A stretch of DNA of 33,892 nucleotides from UMGS1781 sp964389545 (lineage in GTDB: Bacteria; Bacillota; Clostridia; TANB77; CAG-508). Every line of letters begins with the position of its first letter. The first letter of the stretch is position 1. The notes under the pieces are model-generated. The model made no database searches. It was given only the letters and a program-made list of their open reading frames with translations, and was not told the DNA's origin. The DNA lies in contig CAYMDN010000012.1 in the NCBI GenBank assembly GCA_964389545.1, forward strand, positions 1-33,892. Direction: 5' to 3'. Positions 26,143 to 33,892 of this stretch are shown piece after piece. The translations under genes were made by a program, and so were the position numbers.

Positions 26143-26646
26143 GTGAAAAAGAGTATAAAAAATATATTATTAATAGTAATACTAGTTATAATAGACCAAG
26201 TATTAAAATTATTTGCTTTAAAATTCTTAGAACCAGTTGACAGTGTAAATATAATAAATGGAGTATTTAATCTCACATATTTAGAAAATACGGGAGCAGC
26301 ATTTGGCATTTGGAGCAATAGATGGATGCTTGTATTCTTAAATTGCTTTATAATCTTTATCATATTTAAACTAATGATAAGCAAAGCATACGAGGTAACA
26401 AAACAGTTAAACATAGCATACATTTTAATTCTATCAGGAGGAATAACAAATGTAATTGATAGGGTTTTTAGAGGTTATGTTATAGACTATATTGATATAA
26501 ATGAAATTATTTCATATCCAATATTTAATTTTGCGGATATATGTATTGTAGTTGGAGTAACAATCATAATGATAAGCATAATAATAAAAACTTTGCAAAA
26601 ACAGGAGCAATTATATGAAGAAACATCTAATAAAAACGGAAAATAG
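26143..26646 (+). CDS. lspA: Lipoprotein signal peptidase (signal peptidase II)
   Basis: LspA removes signal peptides from prolipoproteins in the membrane. The start is GTG at 26143, with AAAGGAAA inside the end of the previous gene. Four membrane segments and the family motifs DQVLKLF, NTGAAFGI, ITNVIDRVFRGYVIDYID and YPIFNFADI are present; the catalytic aspartates are D106 and D132. The 167-aa length is normal. The next gene starts within its last 32 bases, so translation is coupled. The lspA-rluA-family order matches B. subtilis lspA-ylyB. Confidence 0.97.
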   Translation: MKKSIKNILLIVILVIIDQVLKLFALKFLEPVDSVNIINGVFNLTYLENTGAAFGIWSNRWMLVFLNCFIIFIIFKLMISKAYEVTKQLNIAYILILSGGITNVIDRVFRGYVIDYIDINEIISYPIFNFADICIVVGVTIIMISIIIKTLQKQEQLYEETSNKNGK

Positions 26647-27511
26647 ATTAGACAAAGAAATAGCTTCTCTTGAAGAAAATTTATCAAGAGAGGCTATTCA
26701 AAGAATGATAAAGCAAGAAAAAATATTGGTAAATGGTAAAAAAACGAAAGCATCGTATAAAACAAATATTGGTGATGTTATAACAATAGAAGAGGAAGAA
26801 CCAGAAGCAATAGATTTAAAAGCACAAGAAATACCAATAGATATTATTTATGAAGATGATGATTTAGTTATAGTAAATAAGAAAAAGGGAATGGTAGTAC
26901 ATCCTGGAAATGGTAATCCTGATGGAACACTTGTAAATGCTGTTATGGCACATTGTAAAGGTGAACTCTCAGGCATTGGTGGAAAAATTAGACCAGGAGT
27001 TGTGCATAGAATAGATAAAGAGACTTCAGGACTTGTAATAATAGCTAAAAACGATATTGCTCATATAAATATAAGTAAGCAAATACAGGAACGAAAAGTT
27101 AAGAAAACCTATATGGCACTTGTAAGGGGCGTAATAAAAGAAAATGAAGCAACAATAAATATGCCAATAGGAAGAAGTACAAAAGATAGAAAGAAAATGG
27201 CAGTAACAAAAACAGGTAAAGAAGCTATAACACATTTTAAAGTTGTAAAAAGATATGATGGATACACCTTACTAGAATTAAATATAGAAACAGGTAGAAC
27301 CCATCAGATAAGAGTACATATGGCAGAAATAGGATATCCTGTGGTTGGAGATACTGTATATTCGAATGGAAAGAATAAGTTTGGGGTAGAGGGACAAATG
27401 CTACATGCAATGAAGTTAGAATTTAAACACCCAAAAACAAATAAAGATGTAACATATGAAGCACCTTTACCTAAATATTTTACAGATATTTTAGATACTT
27501 TAGATGTATAA
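26615..27511 (+). CDS. RluA-family pseudouridine synthase (RluD/YlyB-like)
   Basis: The enzyme isomerises uridines in 23S rRNA, probably those of helix 69, though position specificity is not readable from sequence. An S4 RNA-binding domain (about 1-60; NRLDKEIASL, EKILVNGKKTK) precedes the catalytic domain with PGVVHRIDKETSGL, where D134 is the nucleophile, and ETGRTHQIRVHMA. The 298 residues are typical. The start at 26615 overlaps lspA by 32 bases and has CAGGAG upstream. Confidence 0.93.
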   Translation: MKKHLIKTENRLDKEIASLEENLSREAIQRMIKQEKILVNGKKTKASYKTNIGDVITIEEEEPEAIDLKAQEIPIDIIYEDDDLVIVNKKKGMVVHPGNGNPDGTLVNAVMAHCKGELSGIGGKIRPGVVHRIDKETSGLVIIAKNDIAHINISKQIQERKVKKTYMALVRGVIKENEATINMPIGRSTKDRKKMAVTKTGKEAITHFKVVKRYDGYTLLELNIETGRTHQIRVHMAEIGYPVVGDTVYSNGKNKFGVEGQMLHAMKLEFKHPKTNKDVTYEAPLPKYFTDILDTLDV

Positions 27512-27538
27512 TCAAGCAATAAGAGAAAGGATTTATGT

Positions 27539-28258
27539 ATGGAAGAAAGATTACAAAAATACCTTGCAGAAGCAGGAATTGCTTCAAGAAGAAAATGTGA
27601 GGAATACATATTACAAGGTAAAGTAAAAGTTAATGGAGAAGTAGTTATAACACTTGGAACAAAAATAGATCCTGATAAAGACAAAGTAGAGTATAATGAC
27701 AAATTAGTAAAGAAAAGCAAAGAAAAACATGTCTATATATTATTAAACAAACCAATTGATTATGTAACAACAGTAAAAGACCAATTTAATAGAAAAACGG
27801 TTTTAGATCTAGTAAAAATAAATAAAAGATTAGTACCAGTTGGAAGGTTAGATATGTATACGTCTGGAGCATTGATTTTAACAGATGATGGTGATTTTGT
27901 GTATAAAGTAACACATCCGAAACATGAGATAAGTAAAACATATACAGTTACTTTAAGTGGGAGTGTTACAAGTGATGAGGTTCAAAAACTTTCAAAAGGT
28001 GTAGATATAGGAGATTTTACAACAAGTCCAGCAAAAGTAAAAATACTACATATAGATAGTGAAACTAACAAATCGAGGTTAGAAATTACAATACATGAAG
28101 GCAAAAACAGAGAAGTTAGAAGAATGTGTGAAGCAATAGGAAAAAGGGTATTGGCATTACATAGAAGCAAAATTGGAAGAATAGGAGTAAAAGATTTAAA
28201 AATAGGAACATGGCGATATTTAGAACAAAAAGAGGTTGACGAATTACTAAATAATTGA
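27539..28258 (+). CDS. RsuA/RluB-family pseudouridine synthase
   Basis: This second pseudouridine synthase is of the RsuA/RluB/RluE/RluF class. The S4 domain (about 1-50; RLQKYLAEAGIASRRKCEEYI) is followed by the catalytic VPVGRLDMYTSGALILTDDG with D105, and EGKNREVRRMCEAIG. The 239 residues are consistent with RluB-like proteins in Firmicutes. The target (16S or 23S) cannot be told from sequence alone. The start follows AAAGGA. After it, AGTGTTTTC/GAAAATACT (28272-28303) forms a weak hairpin before the next gene. Confidence 0.93.
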   Translation: MEERLQKYLAEAGIASRRKCEEYILQGKVKVNGEVVITLGTKIDPDKDKVEYNDKLVKKSKEKHVYILLNKPIDYVTTVKDQFNRKTVLDLVKINKRLVPVGRLDMYTSGALILTDDGDFVYKVTHPKHEISKTYTVTLSGSVTSDEVQKLSKGVDIGDFTTSPAKVKILHIDSETNKSRLEITIHEGKNREVRRMCEAIGKRVLALHRSKIGRIGVKDLKIGTWRYLEQKEVDELLNN

Positions 28259-28329
28259 TAAAATAATAAGAAGTGTTTTCTATTATATACAATTGAAAAT
28301 ACTATAAGCCTAAGGAGGTAAGTTATAAG

Positions 28330-29265
28330 ATGGTAGATGATGTAGAAATAAAAACTACTGTGTCTCCATTCGCAATGCGTGATGGGGAAATTAAAACATT
28401 TGATGGAAGAGATGGATATGTTTCAATAAATCAAATAATAAACAAAATAAACATAGGACATATTACAGATATTCACTTTGCAATATTAGAATTAGTAAAT
28501 CAATTTGAATTTATAACTTCGAGACAGTTATATAAACTACTAGAAGCGAAAGGAATAGAACTTCAATCTCAAGATAAATTAAACAACAAATTAGAGCAAC
28601 TAATAAAAACAAAAATTCTTACAAGATATTATTTCACAGCAGAATCAGGTAAAGGAATATATAGAATATACTGCTTAGAAAAAATGGGAAAATACCTTTT
28701 AAATTCAAGAGGAATAGAGTGTAAGTGGCAACCAACAGATAACACAAAACCAGCAGCAATGATAAAGAAAAGATTAGCAGGAAACCAAGTTATCACTGCA
28801 TACCTAGAAAAGGTAAAAGCGTTTGACACTTATACAATTAAACCGGCTTTAACTGCAAAACAAAATGGAAAAAACTTTAAAATGCATGCAGGAATAAAAG
28901 TATCTAAAAATGGAAAGTCTGCGGAACTTGTTTTTGAAGCAGTAAGAAGAGAAGATGATTGGGAGAAAAAATTAGTAGATAGAATGACTTTATTAAAAGA
29001 CTTTTATGAGAACTTTGTACAATTTGACTCAGGATACGAAACAAAACCACAATTAGTGTTATTGTGTGAAGATAATAAACATTTAGTAGAAACATTTAAA
29101 ATAATAGTAATGAACAAATTAGAAATATCAAATATGAAGATATACTTAACAACAGATTTAGGACAAAATGCGGCAACTCTAAGTAACTCTTTAAGCGAAT
29201 TTGTAATAGATCCTGAGACAGGAAAATATAAGATACAAGAAGTAAACTTAAAAATATTAGAATAA
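28330..29265 (+). CDS. Winged-helix protein resembling plasmid replication-relaxation proteins
   Basis: The 311-aa protein starts behind a strong AAGGAGGT (28312-28319), 10 bases before ATG. Residues about 45-120 form a likely winged helix (HFAILELVNQFEFITSRQLYKLL, then a wing and YRIYCLEKMGKYLL). Residues about 180-280 contain KMHAGIKVS, ELVFEAVRREDDWEKKL, then KPQLVLLCEDNKHLVETFK. The order resembles the DNA-binding and nuclease-like halves of replication-relaxation (Replic_Relax) proteins, in which PDG and EVDRG are normally seen; here the acidic residues are partly replaced, so catalytic activity is doubtful. This link is inference. The convergent gene encodes a VirD4-like ATPase, consistent with a conjugation origin, and the two share one terminator. 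Confidence 0.6.
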   Translation: MVDDVEIKTTVSPFAMRDGEIKTFDGRDGYVSINQIINKINIGHITDIHFAILELVNQFEFITSRQLYKLLEAKGIELQSQDKLNNKLEQLIKTKILTRYYFTAESGKGIYRIYCLEKMGKYLLNSRGIECKWQPTDNTKPAAMIKKRLAGNQVITAYLEKVKAFDTYTIKPALTAKQNGKNFKMHAGIKVSKNGKSAELVFEAVRREDDWEKKLVDRMTLLKDFYENFVQFDSGYETKPQLVLLCEDNKHLVETFKIIVMNKLEISNMKIYLTTDLGQNAATLSNSLSEFVIDPETGKYKIQEVNLKILE

Positions 29266-29304
29266 AATAAAAAGCACTTAGTGATAAGTGCTTTTTATTT
29301 TATT
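29261..29304. terminator. Bidirectional terminator of two convergent genes
   Basis: A perfect 20-bp stem (29261-29280 with 29285-29304) around GTGA has AT-only flanks that give A-runs before and T-runs after the GCACTTA core on both strands. The plus-strand stop (29263-29265) lies in the stem and the minus-strand stop (29303-29305) is at its edge. Confidence 0.9.
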
Positions 29305-31639
29305 AATTTTCTGTATTCTTTTTTAAATCTACACTAATTGCATCCTCATTATCAAAGAAATAAGATGAATCAGTAGTATCTGTTTGAATTGGATCAACAT
29401 CATCGTTATCATCTGAATCAAATGATACATATTTAGGATTAAACTTATTTGATTTAGACTTTCTAGACTCTTCTTCAGTTGCTACACCATAATTAAATTT
29501 ATCGAATTTATATTCTTTACATTTATGATGTTCTTTATACTTAGATTCAATATAATCAACTGCACCATAATTAACGACATTTTTACCTTTTTTATCTTTA
29601 ACTTTATAAATACAGTTTTTAAATTTTAAACCTTGAATTTTAGCAACCTTCATAGTGTCTTTCCAATCCCATTTTGGTGCACCTAAATTATCAGAGTATT
29701 CACCATCTTTCATATTGTAACCAGGTGAAATAGTCCACTCTCTTCTTTGACAGAACTCTTTCTCCCACCATGCGTATTCAGCAGGTAAACAGTTACCAAA
29801 TGTAAGTTTAGATGGACAGTTAGTTGATAATGCTTGGAATATAGGTCCACCTTCACCACCTAGACTTGCTAAACTTGGTATTGCAAAGGTTGTTCCAACT
29901 TTAAATTTTCTAAATACCATGAATATATCTCCAAGTAGAGGAGTAGCATAAGTATCAAAATCATCTATGTATAGGAAATATGGTGTTCTTGTTTTTTCAG
30001 TACCAGGACGTCCTTCGACAAAACACATAAGCAATGATAAGAAGAAACGACCAAATCCTTTATGAGGGGTTCCACCGATATCTGTTGCTCTTGTACAAGC
30101 AAATACAAATTCACCATTTTCTAATACCTTTGTAAAATCTAAATTATTTCTTCTCTTACAAATAATGTCACGAACAGAAGCTGCTCTAAGTAATTCTTCA
30201 AGCTGCGCAGTAGCAAAGTGTGTATATCTTTGCATATCTTTTCTGCCTTCAGAACTTTTATAAAAATGTTGCTCAAAATATGCAATTTGGAATTTATATT
30301 TTTCAACTAAATCTGGCTCAGTTTTTAAATCTTCACAAAGTTCTTCAACTAAATCAAAGTTTGTAAGACAATCTAATAAATCTTCTAATGTAGGTAAGTC
30401 ACCATTATGGCGCCTTGGGTACAATTCACCTAAAAATACGCAAATATTTTGTAATGCTTGGTATGCTAGATCCTTCATGTACGCAAGTTCAGCTGTAGCA
30501 CTTCCAGCATCATATAAACCTTCAATAACTAAAGAAATAATTAAACCAGCAAGTGTAGGGCTTGGAAGTATAAATGGATTTAAACCAGGTGAGTTAGGAT
30601 CTAAAGGATCTATTGTATGACATGGTATTCCATAATTATCAGCAATTTTTTTAAGTTGAGGTAATTGGGCTGGATCTGGTGAAATTGCTGTAACACCAAA
30701 GTTCTTGTAAATAATTTTTCCATCTGGGGTAGTTGCATATATTAATTTTTTCATATATGCTTTATAAGCTTTTTGTCTTCCTTCAACAGGAGTAAGCATA
30801 TTTAAAGTGAAATTTTCATTAATATAATCTTGTGCATAAGGAGAATCTAAAACAGCTAAACCGCTCTTTAATGCATTATATCCCATTTCTTTAGAAGCTT
30901 CTCTAAAGAAATATTTTTTTTCAATATCTCTTGCTATCATTGGTTCAAGAACCATAGCAGATTTACCAGTACCAGAAGGTCCAACAATCAATGTTGATTC
31001 AAATCTTCTTTTTTCAAGTATTTTTACAGGTTTACCTGTTGATCTATCATTACACAATATCATTTCAAAACTATATGGACCTGAGTTTTCAGGAGTAGGT
31101 GTTAAATCTAAACCTGTAAAGTCCAAAATAGAATCTTTATATGGACTTGGGAAAATTGGATCATTAATAATTTTGTATAACCAGAAGAACAACTTATAGA
31201 ATGTCATTATAACTATATATAGTGCTATAGATGTAAATGCTGGTTTTGCTAAATGAGAGAAGTTATTAAAAATTCCTTCAGCATTTGGAAGTGATAAAAC
31301 ACAAATCCAACCTAATTGGTTAACCCATTGGATTGCCATTGAGATACCAATTATATAAAATACTGTCCAAAATACAAAGAAGAAAGAGATTTTTGTATTA
31401 TCAGATTTTGAAAACTTTGAAGGTATTGCACAAACATAGGCAAATACTGGACAAGCTAATGCAAATGTATACATAAATGGACCCCAATAGTTTACACACA
31501 TTCCTGTAAAACAAATAAATATTATTTCTACAATTCTATCAATCGCAAAATATGCTGATAGCAATACAAAAACATAAGTTACAAATGTATTTCTATCAGT
31601 ATGCAACATCTTTAAAAACTTATCAAATAGTTTTAACAC
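29303..31639 (-). CDS. VirD4/TraG-like (type IV coupling protein) membrane ATPase
   Basis: The longest frame starts at TTG 31654, but that codon overlaps the ribosome site GGGGGAA; I prefer GTG at 31639, giving about 778 aa. Residue numbers below use the longest frame. Four or so membrane segments occupy about 24-160. Walker A GPSGTGKS is at 225-232. SPDPAQLPQLKK followed by IDPLDPNSPGLNPF (about 325-361) fits the VirD4 DPK..NP pattern, and Walker B is YFLYIDDFDTY (559-569), with Asp where Glu is usual. HFATAQLEELLRAASV resembles the coupling-protein all-alpha region. The C-terminal tail is acidic. Coupling proteins bring DNA or protein to a type IV secretion channel, but no relaxase, VirB or integrase gene is visible here. 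Confidence 0.82.
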   Translation of the reverse strand: MLKLFDKFLKMLHTDRNTFVTYVFVLLSAYFAIDRIVEIIFICFTGMCVNYWGPFMYTFALACPVFAYVCAIPSKFSKSDNTKISFFFVFWTVFYIIGISMAIQWVNQLGWICVLSLPNAEGIFNNFSHLAKPAFTSIALYIVIMTFYKLFFWLYKIINDPIFPSPYKDSILDFTGLDLTPTPENSGPYSFEMILCNDRSTGKPVKILEKRRFESTLIVGPSGTGKSAMVLEPMIARDIEKKYFFREASKEMGYNALKSGLAVLDSPYAQDYINENFTLNMLTPVEGRQKAYKAYMKKLIYATTPDGKIIYKNFGVTAISPDPAQLPQLKKIADNYGIPCHTIDPLDPNSPGLNPFILPSPTLAGLIISLVIEGLYDAGSATAELAYMKDLAYQALQNICVFLGELYPRRHNGDLPTLEDLLDCLTNFDLVEELCEDLKTEPDLVEKYKFQIAYFEQHFYKSSEGRKDMQRYTHFATAQLEELLRAASVRDIICKRRNNLDFTKVLENGEFVFACTRATDIGGTPHKGFGRFFLSLLMCFVEGRPGTEKTRTPYFLYIDDFDTYATPLLGDIFMVFRKFKVGTTFAIPSLASLGGEGGPIFQALSTNCPSKLTFGNCLPAEYAWWEKEFCQRREWTISPGYNMKDGEYSDNLGAPKWDWKDTMKVAKIQGLKFKNCIYKVKDKKGKNVVNYGAVDYIESKYKEHHKCKEYKFDKFNYGVATEEESRKSKSNKFNPKYVSFDSDDNDDVDPIQTDTTDSSYFFDNEDAISVDLKKNTEN

Positions 31640-31682
31640 TTTAATTTCCCCCAAATCTATAATCTATTTTATATATTGAATT

Positions 31683-31730
31683 ATAAACATTTTTATACAT
31701 ATCTATTATCTTATAAAAATGGAAAAAAAG
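31683..31730 (-). promoter_or_regulatory. Possible promoter of the VirD4-like gene
   Basis: On the minus strand, TTGCTT is followed 17 bases later by GATAAT, about 60-90 bases upstream of the GTG start. The match is moderate in very AT-rich DNA, so this is tentative. Confidence 0.3.
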
Positions 31731-31802
31731 CAAGATTTTTTGGTAAATTTGTGCTAAAATTTACATAATTTTTACAAAAAATATAATCTTTTTTAAAAAT
31801 AC

Positions 31803-31831
31803 TTGATATTTCCATGAAAGTATAGTAAAAT
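31803..31831 (+). promoter_or_regulatory. Promoter of rpsO
   Basis: TTGATA (31803-31808), 17 bases, TAAAAT (31826-31831), about 95 bases before the rpsO start, leaving a leader long enough for autoregulation by S15. Confidence 0.78.
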
Positions 31832-31834
31832 GTT

Positions 31835-31924
31835 AAAGGTTGATACCTTTTACTTAACTTAATAGAGATATCCGGCTTTAAGTTCAGTTTTAGGCAAATA
31901 TATAATAAAAAAGGAGGAAACACA
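31835..31924 (+). promoter_or_regulatory. rpsO 5' leader with hairpin (probable S15 autoregulatory region)
   Basis: The leader forms AAAGGT-TGAT-ACCTTT (31835-31840 with 31845-31850) and a possible outer ACTTAA/TTAAGT pairing (31852-31857 with 31878-31883). S15 is known to repress its own mRNA in several bacteria through unrelated leader folds; here the binding is inferred from position only. Confidence 0.4.
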
Positions 31925-32188
31925 ATGACAAAGGAAACAAAACAAGAAATCATTAAGAAATTTGGAAGAGATGAAAAAGACACAGGATCATCTGAAGTTC
32001 AAATCGCTCTTTTAACACAAAGAATTAATGAGTTAACAGAACACTTAAAAGTTCATAAAAAAGATAACCATTCAAGACGTGGACTTTTACAAATGGTTGG
32101 TAAGAGAAGAAACTTATTAAACTACTTATCAACAAACGACTTACCTAAATATAGAGAAGTTGTAGAAAAATTAAATTTAAGAAAATAA
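31925..32188 (+). CDS. rpsO: 30S ribosomal protein S15
   Basis: S15 is a primary 16S rRNA-binding protein that organises the central domain of the small subunit. The 87-aa sequence has the conserved DTGSSEVQIALLT, RIN.LTEHLK.H.KD.HSRRGLL and GKRR.LL.YL motifs. AAGGAGG lies just upstream. It is followed by pnp, a conserved pair in bacteria, with a GC-rich hairpin and a structured gap of about 205 bases between them. Confidence 0.98.
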   Translation: MTKETKQEIIKKFGRDEKDTGSSEVQIALLTQRINELTEHLKVHKKDNHSRRGLLQMVGKRRNLLNYLSTNDLPKYREVVEKLNLRK

Positions 32189-32195
32189 TTGCAAA

Positions 32196-32216
32196 AAGGC
32201 GGAGTTTCTCCGCCTT
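32196..32216 (+). terminator. Hairpin after rpsO
   Basis: AAGGCGGAG pairs with CTCCGCCTT (9 bp) around TTT. No T-run follows, so it may be a partial terminator or a processing/stability hairpin between rpsO and pnp. Confidence 0.55.
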
Positions 32217-32241
32217 ATTGTGCAGTTACAACTTAAAAATC

Positions 32242-32362
32242 CAGATATTGTTAGCAAAAAAAGGAAATATTCTGTGAAGCGTAGCTTGTAAAATATACTT
32301 TAAAATAAAGTACATTTTAGAGGTTACATTCATCAGAATAATCAAACAAATTAAAATATCTG
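32242..32362 (+). ncRNA. Structured pnp leader (nested hairpins)
   Basis: Pairings nest as follows: CAGATATT/AATATCTG (32242-32249 with 32355-32362); ATTCTG-TGAA/TTCA-T-CAGAAT (32269-32278 with 32329-32339, one bulged T); and AAAATATACTTT/AAAGTACATTTT (32290-32301 with 32307-32318, one mismatch). The pnp ribosome site follows at about 32380. PNPase is known in E. coli to autoregulate through its leader after RNase III cleavage; a similar role here is inferred from position and shape. Confidence 0.5.
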
Positions 32363-32393
32363 AGAAAAAAGTAAAATTTAAGGAGGAATATTT

Positions 32394-33892
32394 ATGTTTA
32401 AAAGTTACTCGATGGAATTAGCAGGAAGAACACTTACAGTTGAAACAGGAAAGCTAGCAGGACTAGCAAATGGAAATGTATTAGTTAAATATGGTGACAC
32501 AGTAGTTATGGTAAATGTAGTGGCATCAAAAGAGCCAAGAGAAGGAATAGACTTTTTTCCACTATCAGTAGATTATGAAGAGAAAATGTATGCAGCAGGA
32601 AAAATTCCTGGAGGATTTACAAGAAGAGAAGGAAAAGCAGCTGATAAAGCAATTTTAGTATCAAGAGCAATAGATAGACCAATCAGACCTTTATTTCCAA
32701 AAGATTTTAGAAATGACGTTGTTGTTACAGCAACAGTATTATCAGTAGAAATAGATAATTCACCAGAAGTTTGTGCAATGATAGGAACATCAGTAGCACT
32801 TTCTATATCAGATATACCATTTGGAGGACCTACAGCAGCAGTTAAAGTTGGATATGTAGACGGAGAATTTGTAATTAACCCTACACTCGTACAACGTGAA
32901 AAGACAGAGTTAGATTTATTAGTTGCAGGAACAGTTGATAAAATAGCGATGATAGAAGCTGGTGCAAAAGAATTACCAGATGATAAAATGTTAGAAGCAA
33001 TAAAAACAGGACATGTTGAAATAAAAAGAGTATGTGAATTTATTTCAAAAATAAAAGAAGAAATAGGAAAACCAAAATTTGAATACAAATCATTTGAAGT
33101 TGATCATGACATATATGAAGAAATAGAATCAAACTTCTATGATAGAATGTATAAAGATGTACAAGCTGTTGAAAAAGAAGAAAGAGATGCTAATATGGAT
33201 AAATTAGCAGAAGATGTTAAAGCATATTTTGTAGAAAAATATGGAGAAGAAAGAGCAGAAGAAGTTAAACAAGATATAGCAGATAGCTTATACAAATTAG
33301 AGAAAAAATCAGTTAGAGCAATGATATTAAATGAACAAAAAAGACCAGACGGAAGAAAAATAGATGAAATCAGACCACTTTCTTGCGAAGTTGGAATATT
33401 ACCAAGAACGCATGGTAGTGCTGTATTTACAAGAGGTCAAACACAAGTAATGTCAATAGCAACACTAGGAATGTCATCAGATGCACAAATGCTTGATGGA
33501 TTAGATGAAGAAGAATCAAAAAGATATATACATCAATATAATTTCCCTGGATATAGTGTTGGAGAAGCAAAACCAGTAAGAGGACCAGGAAGAAGAGAAA
33601 TAGGACATGGTGCATTAGCTGAAAGAGCATTAGTACCAGTAATTCCAAGCGAAGAAGAATTCCCATACACAATAAGAGTTGTATCAGAAGTATTAAGTTC
33701 AAATGGATCAACATCACAAGCAAGTATTTGTGGAAGTACATTAGCATTAATGGATGCAGGTGTTCCAATTAAAAATCCAGTTGCAGGTATTTCAACAGGT
33801 TTAGTAACAGATGCAGAAGATCCAAACCATTATATAATGCTTACAGATATCCAAGGATTAGAAGATTTCTTTGGAGATATGGACTTTAAAGT
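32394..33892 (+). CDS. pnp: Polyribonucleotide nucleotidyltransferase (3' end beyond window)
   Basis: PNPase degrades RNA 3' to 5' with phosphate. The frame opens at ATG 32394 behind AAGGAGGAATATTT and stays open to the end of the window (499 complete codons); the full-length family is about 700 aa, so the KH and S1 domains are outside. The first RNase PH-like domain (SMELAGRTLTVETGKLAGLANGNVLVKYGDT, FFPLSVDYEEKMYAAGKIPGGF), the helical linker and much of the second (catalytic) PH domain (RPDGRK, RTHGSAVFTRGQTQ, GHGALAERAL) are present. Position after rpsO agrees. Confidence 0.97.
   Translation, partial: MFKSYSMELAGRTLTVETGKLAGLANGNVLVKYGDTVVMVNVVASKEPREGIDFFPLSVDYEEKMYAAGKIPGGFTRREGKAADKAILVSRAIDRPIRPLFPKDFRNDVVVTATVLSVEIDNSPEVCAMIGTSVALSISDIPFGGPTAAVKVGYVDGEFVINPTLVQREKTELDLLVAGTVDKIAMIEAGAKELPDDKMLEAIKTGHVEIKRVCEFISKIKEEIGKPKFEYKSFEVDHDIYEEIESNFYDRMYKDVQAVEKEERDANMDKLAEDVKAYFVEKYGEERAEEVKQDIADSLYKLEKKSVRAMILNEQKRPDGRKIDEIRPLSCEVGILPRTHGSAVFTRGQTQVMSIATLGMSSDAQMLDGLDEEESKRYIHQYNFPGYSVGEAKPVRGPGRREIGHGALAERALVPVIPSEEEFPYTIRVVSEVLSSNGSTSQASICGSTLALMDAGVPIKNPVAGISTGLVTDAEDPNHYIMLTDIQGLEDFFGDMDFK

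Noticed and set aside
28259..31924. Integrated conjugative element or prophage around the VirD4-like gene
   Set aside because: No integrase, relaxase, att repeats or tRNA end, and flanking genes are ordinary housekeeping genes.

Overview
The window is an AT-rich, gene-dense chromosomal segment from a monoderm Firmicute, most likely an uncultured clostridial lineage. The reasons are strong AT and AGA-arginine bias, Bacillus/Clostridium-type promoters and AGGAGG ribosome sites, split transketolase, a FtsEX/M23/S41 cell-wall cluster, a RluA-family gene after lspA, and rpsO-pnp synteny. It is a stable housekeeping region. I see no tRNA or rRNA gene, CRISPR array, transposase or integrase. The window cuts mutL at its left edge and pnp at its right edge.

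Layout. 1-4415: mutL (5' truncated), miaA and a membrane-anchored HlyD-like protein, ending in a terminator inside a convergent small Smr-domain gene (4412-4666). 4667-4778: a symmetric divergent promoter region around an 18-bp palindrome, serving smr and cca. 4779-11452: cca, aspS, pfkA, argS and upp (tRNA maturation and charging, glycolysis, uracil salvage). 11453-12747: two long hairpins, then prfB, which needs a +1 programmed frameshift at an in-frame UGA. 12748-17056: a catalytic-domain-only aspartokinase with its own promoter, then two surface-anchored proteins carrying DUF6273-like domains (two copies, then one), each with its own promoter. 17158-18917: split transketolase. 19044-24415: ftsE, ftsX, two tandem paralogous coiled-coil/M23 hydrolases (the second broken by a one-base frameshift) and an S41 C-terminal processing protease. 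24490-28258: a GT-C-like polytopic membrane protein, lspA and two pseudouridine synthases. 28330-31654: two convergent genes sharing one perfect bidirectional terminator, a winged-helix protein resembling replication-relaxation proteins and a VirD4/TraG-like membrane ATPase. 31925-33892: rpsO and pnp, separated by a structured leader.

How the genes work together. FtsEX and the M23 proteins form a division-linked peptidoglycan hydrolase module, with the S41 protease as a plausible processing partner. mutL/miaA, the tRNA synthetases, cca, prfB, rpsO, pnp and the pseudouridine synthases are information-processing genes. The best candidate for an undescribed system is the orphan pair at 28330-31654. 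It looks like part of a conjugation apparatus (coupling ATPase plus relaxation-type DNA-binding protein) sitting between housekeeping genes with no relaxase, integrase or other secretion genes in view. The DUF6273-like surface proteins are the second candidate.
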